A stretch of 64,000 nucleotides of DNA from Balaenoptera acutorostrata. Lineage: Eukaryota; Chordata; Mammalia; Artiodactyla; Balaenopteridae. A program made the translations under genes and the position numbers. Below are positions 63,388-64,000 of the stretch, one piece after another. The stretch covers positions 24,920,116 to 24,984,115 of the forward strand of contig NC_080073.1 of NCBI RefSeq assembly GCF_949987535.1, in the 5' to 3' direction. How positions within the stretch are numbered: position 1 is the stretch's first letter; each line of letters opens with the position of its first letter. Under the pieces are notes generated by a model. The model did not search any database and was not told where the DNA came from. It saw only the letters and a list, made by a program, of their open reading frames with translations.

Positions 63388-64000
63388 TTTTTTATGAATT
63401 TTATTTTTTTTAATACAGCAGGTTCTTGTTAGTTATCCGTTTTATACATATTAGTGTATATATGTCAATCCAATCTCCCAATTCATCCCACCACCCCCCT
63501 CCACCACCCTGCTTTCCCTCCTTGGTGTCCATACATTTGTTCTCTACATCTGTGTCTCTATTTCTGCCTTGCAAACCGGTTCATCTGTACCATTTTTCTA
63601 GATTCCACACATATGCGTTAATATACAATATTTGTTTTTCTCTTTCTGACTTACTTCACTCTGTATGACATTCTCTAGGTCCATCCATGTCTGTACAAAT
63701 GACTCGATTTCGTTCCTTTTTATGGTTGAGTAATACTGCATTGTACCTATGTACCACATCTTCTTTATCCATTCGCCTGTCGATGGGCATTTAGGTTGCT
63801 TCCATGACCTGGCTATTGTAAATAGTGCTGCAATGAACATTGGGGTGCATGTGTCTTTTTGAATTATGGTTTTCTCTGGGAATATGCCCAGTAGTGGGAT
63901 TGCTGGGTCATATGGTAGTTCTATTTTTAGTTTTTTAAGGAACCTCCATACTGCTCTCCATAGTGGCTGTATCAATTAACATTCCCGTCAACAGTGCAAG
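63388..64000 (-). mobile_element. L1, minus orientation, running past the window end
   Basis: The 3' end is near 63388 ('tttttttatgaattttattt', 'aatacagcaggttcttgtta'), followed by C-terminal ORF2 in the minus strand (63598-63975, with SEVSQKEKNKY and GTMQYYSTIKRNEI). The 3'UTR differs from the L1s at 801 and 40466, so it is another L1 subfamily. It is cut by the window border. Confidence 0.92.

Overview
This window is vertebrate nuclear DNA from a mammal. It is an internal stretch of one large, intron-rich gene on the + strand. Nine coding exons with consensus-type splice sites and matching phases encode a continuous 1,581-nt (527-codon) segment of MAGI1, a membrane-associated guanylate kinase with inverted domain order (WW and PDZ scaffold). 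Neither end of the gene is present: the first visible exon starts in phase 1 at 11023 and the last ends in phase 1 at 53246. The N-terminal PDZ0 and guanylate-kinase-like exons must lie to the left, and the later PDZ exons to the right.

The organism is most likely a cetacean (whale or dolphin). The young SINEs are tRNA-derived CHR-type elements with the ending 'gacccaacacagccaaaaataaata'-like tail and the 'cgcgatgaagag' variant. I recognise no ruminant Bov-A, Bov-tA or BovB elements, no Alu or B1/B2, and no pig PRE-1. The L1 elements resemble cetartiodactyl L1. Hippopotamus or another close lineage cannot be excluded without alignment.

Layout. 1-11022: intron with a 5'-truncated L1, a hAT element with a perfect 8-bp target duplication, CHR SINEs and MIRs. 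11023-18864: linker exon, intron, and the exon that opens WW1. 27204-39738: the exon closing WW1, a 36-nt mini-exon behind a triple AG acceptor, the exon opening WW2, and the exon closing WW2 followed by a short glutamine-rich tract. 40466-45108: an L1 with an internal deletion but a long GC-rich 5' region, carrying a nested SINE. 46544-53246: a proline-rich linker exon, the exon opening the first PDZ after the WW pair, and a 621-nt exon that closes it, encodes a Ser-rich linker and contains a whole second PDZ. 53247-64000: intron with a solo LTR, a dense SINE cluster and further L1 pieces.

The encoded part is the protein-interaction middle of the scaffold. The WW domains bind proline-rich PPxY-type ligands and the PDZ domains bind C-terminal peptides at epithelial and neuronal junctions. 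The observation most worth testing is an unassigned 63-nt phase-matched open segment with splice-like borders at 51254-51316, just upstream of the first PDZ exon; it could be a cassette exon. Other leads are the tandem AG acceptor of the 36-nt exon, the short interrupted polyQ tract, a nonconsensus donor with an open read-through tail and AATAAA, and the L1 5' region lying 1.4 kb before a coding exon. Apart from MAGI1, I see no other functional protein-coding or RNA gene. The other long open frames are L1 remnants, SINE translations or exon shadows.
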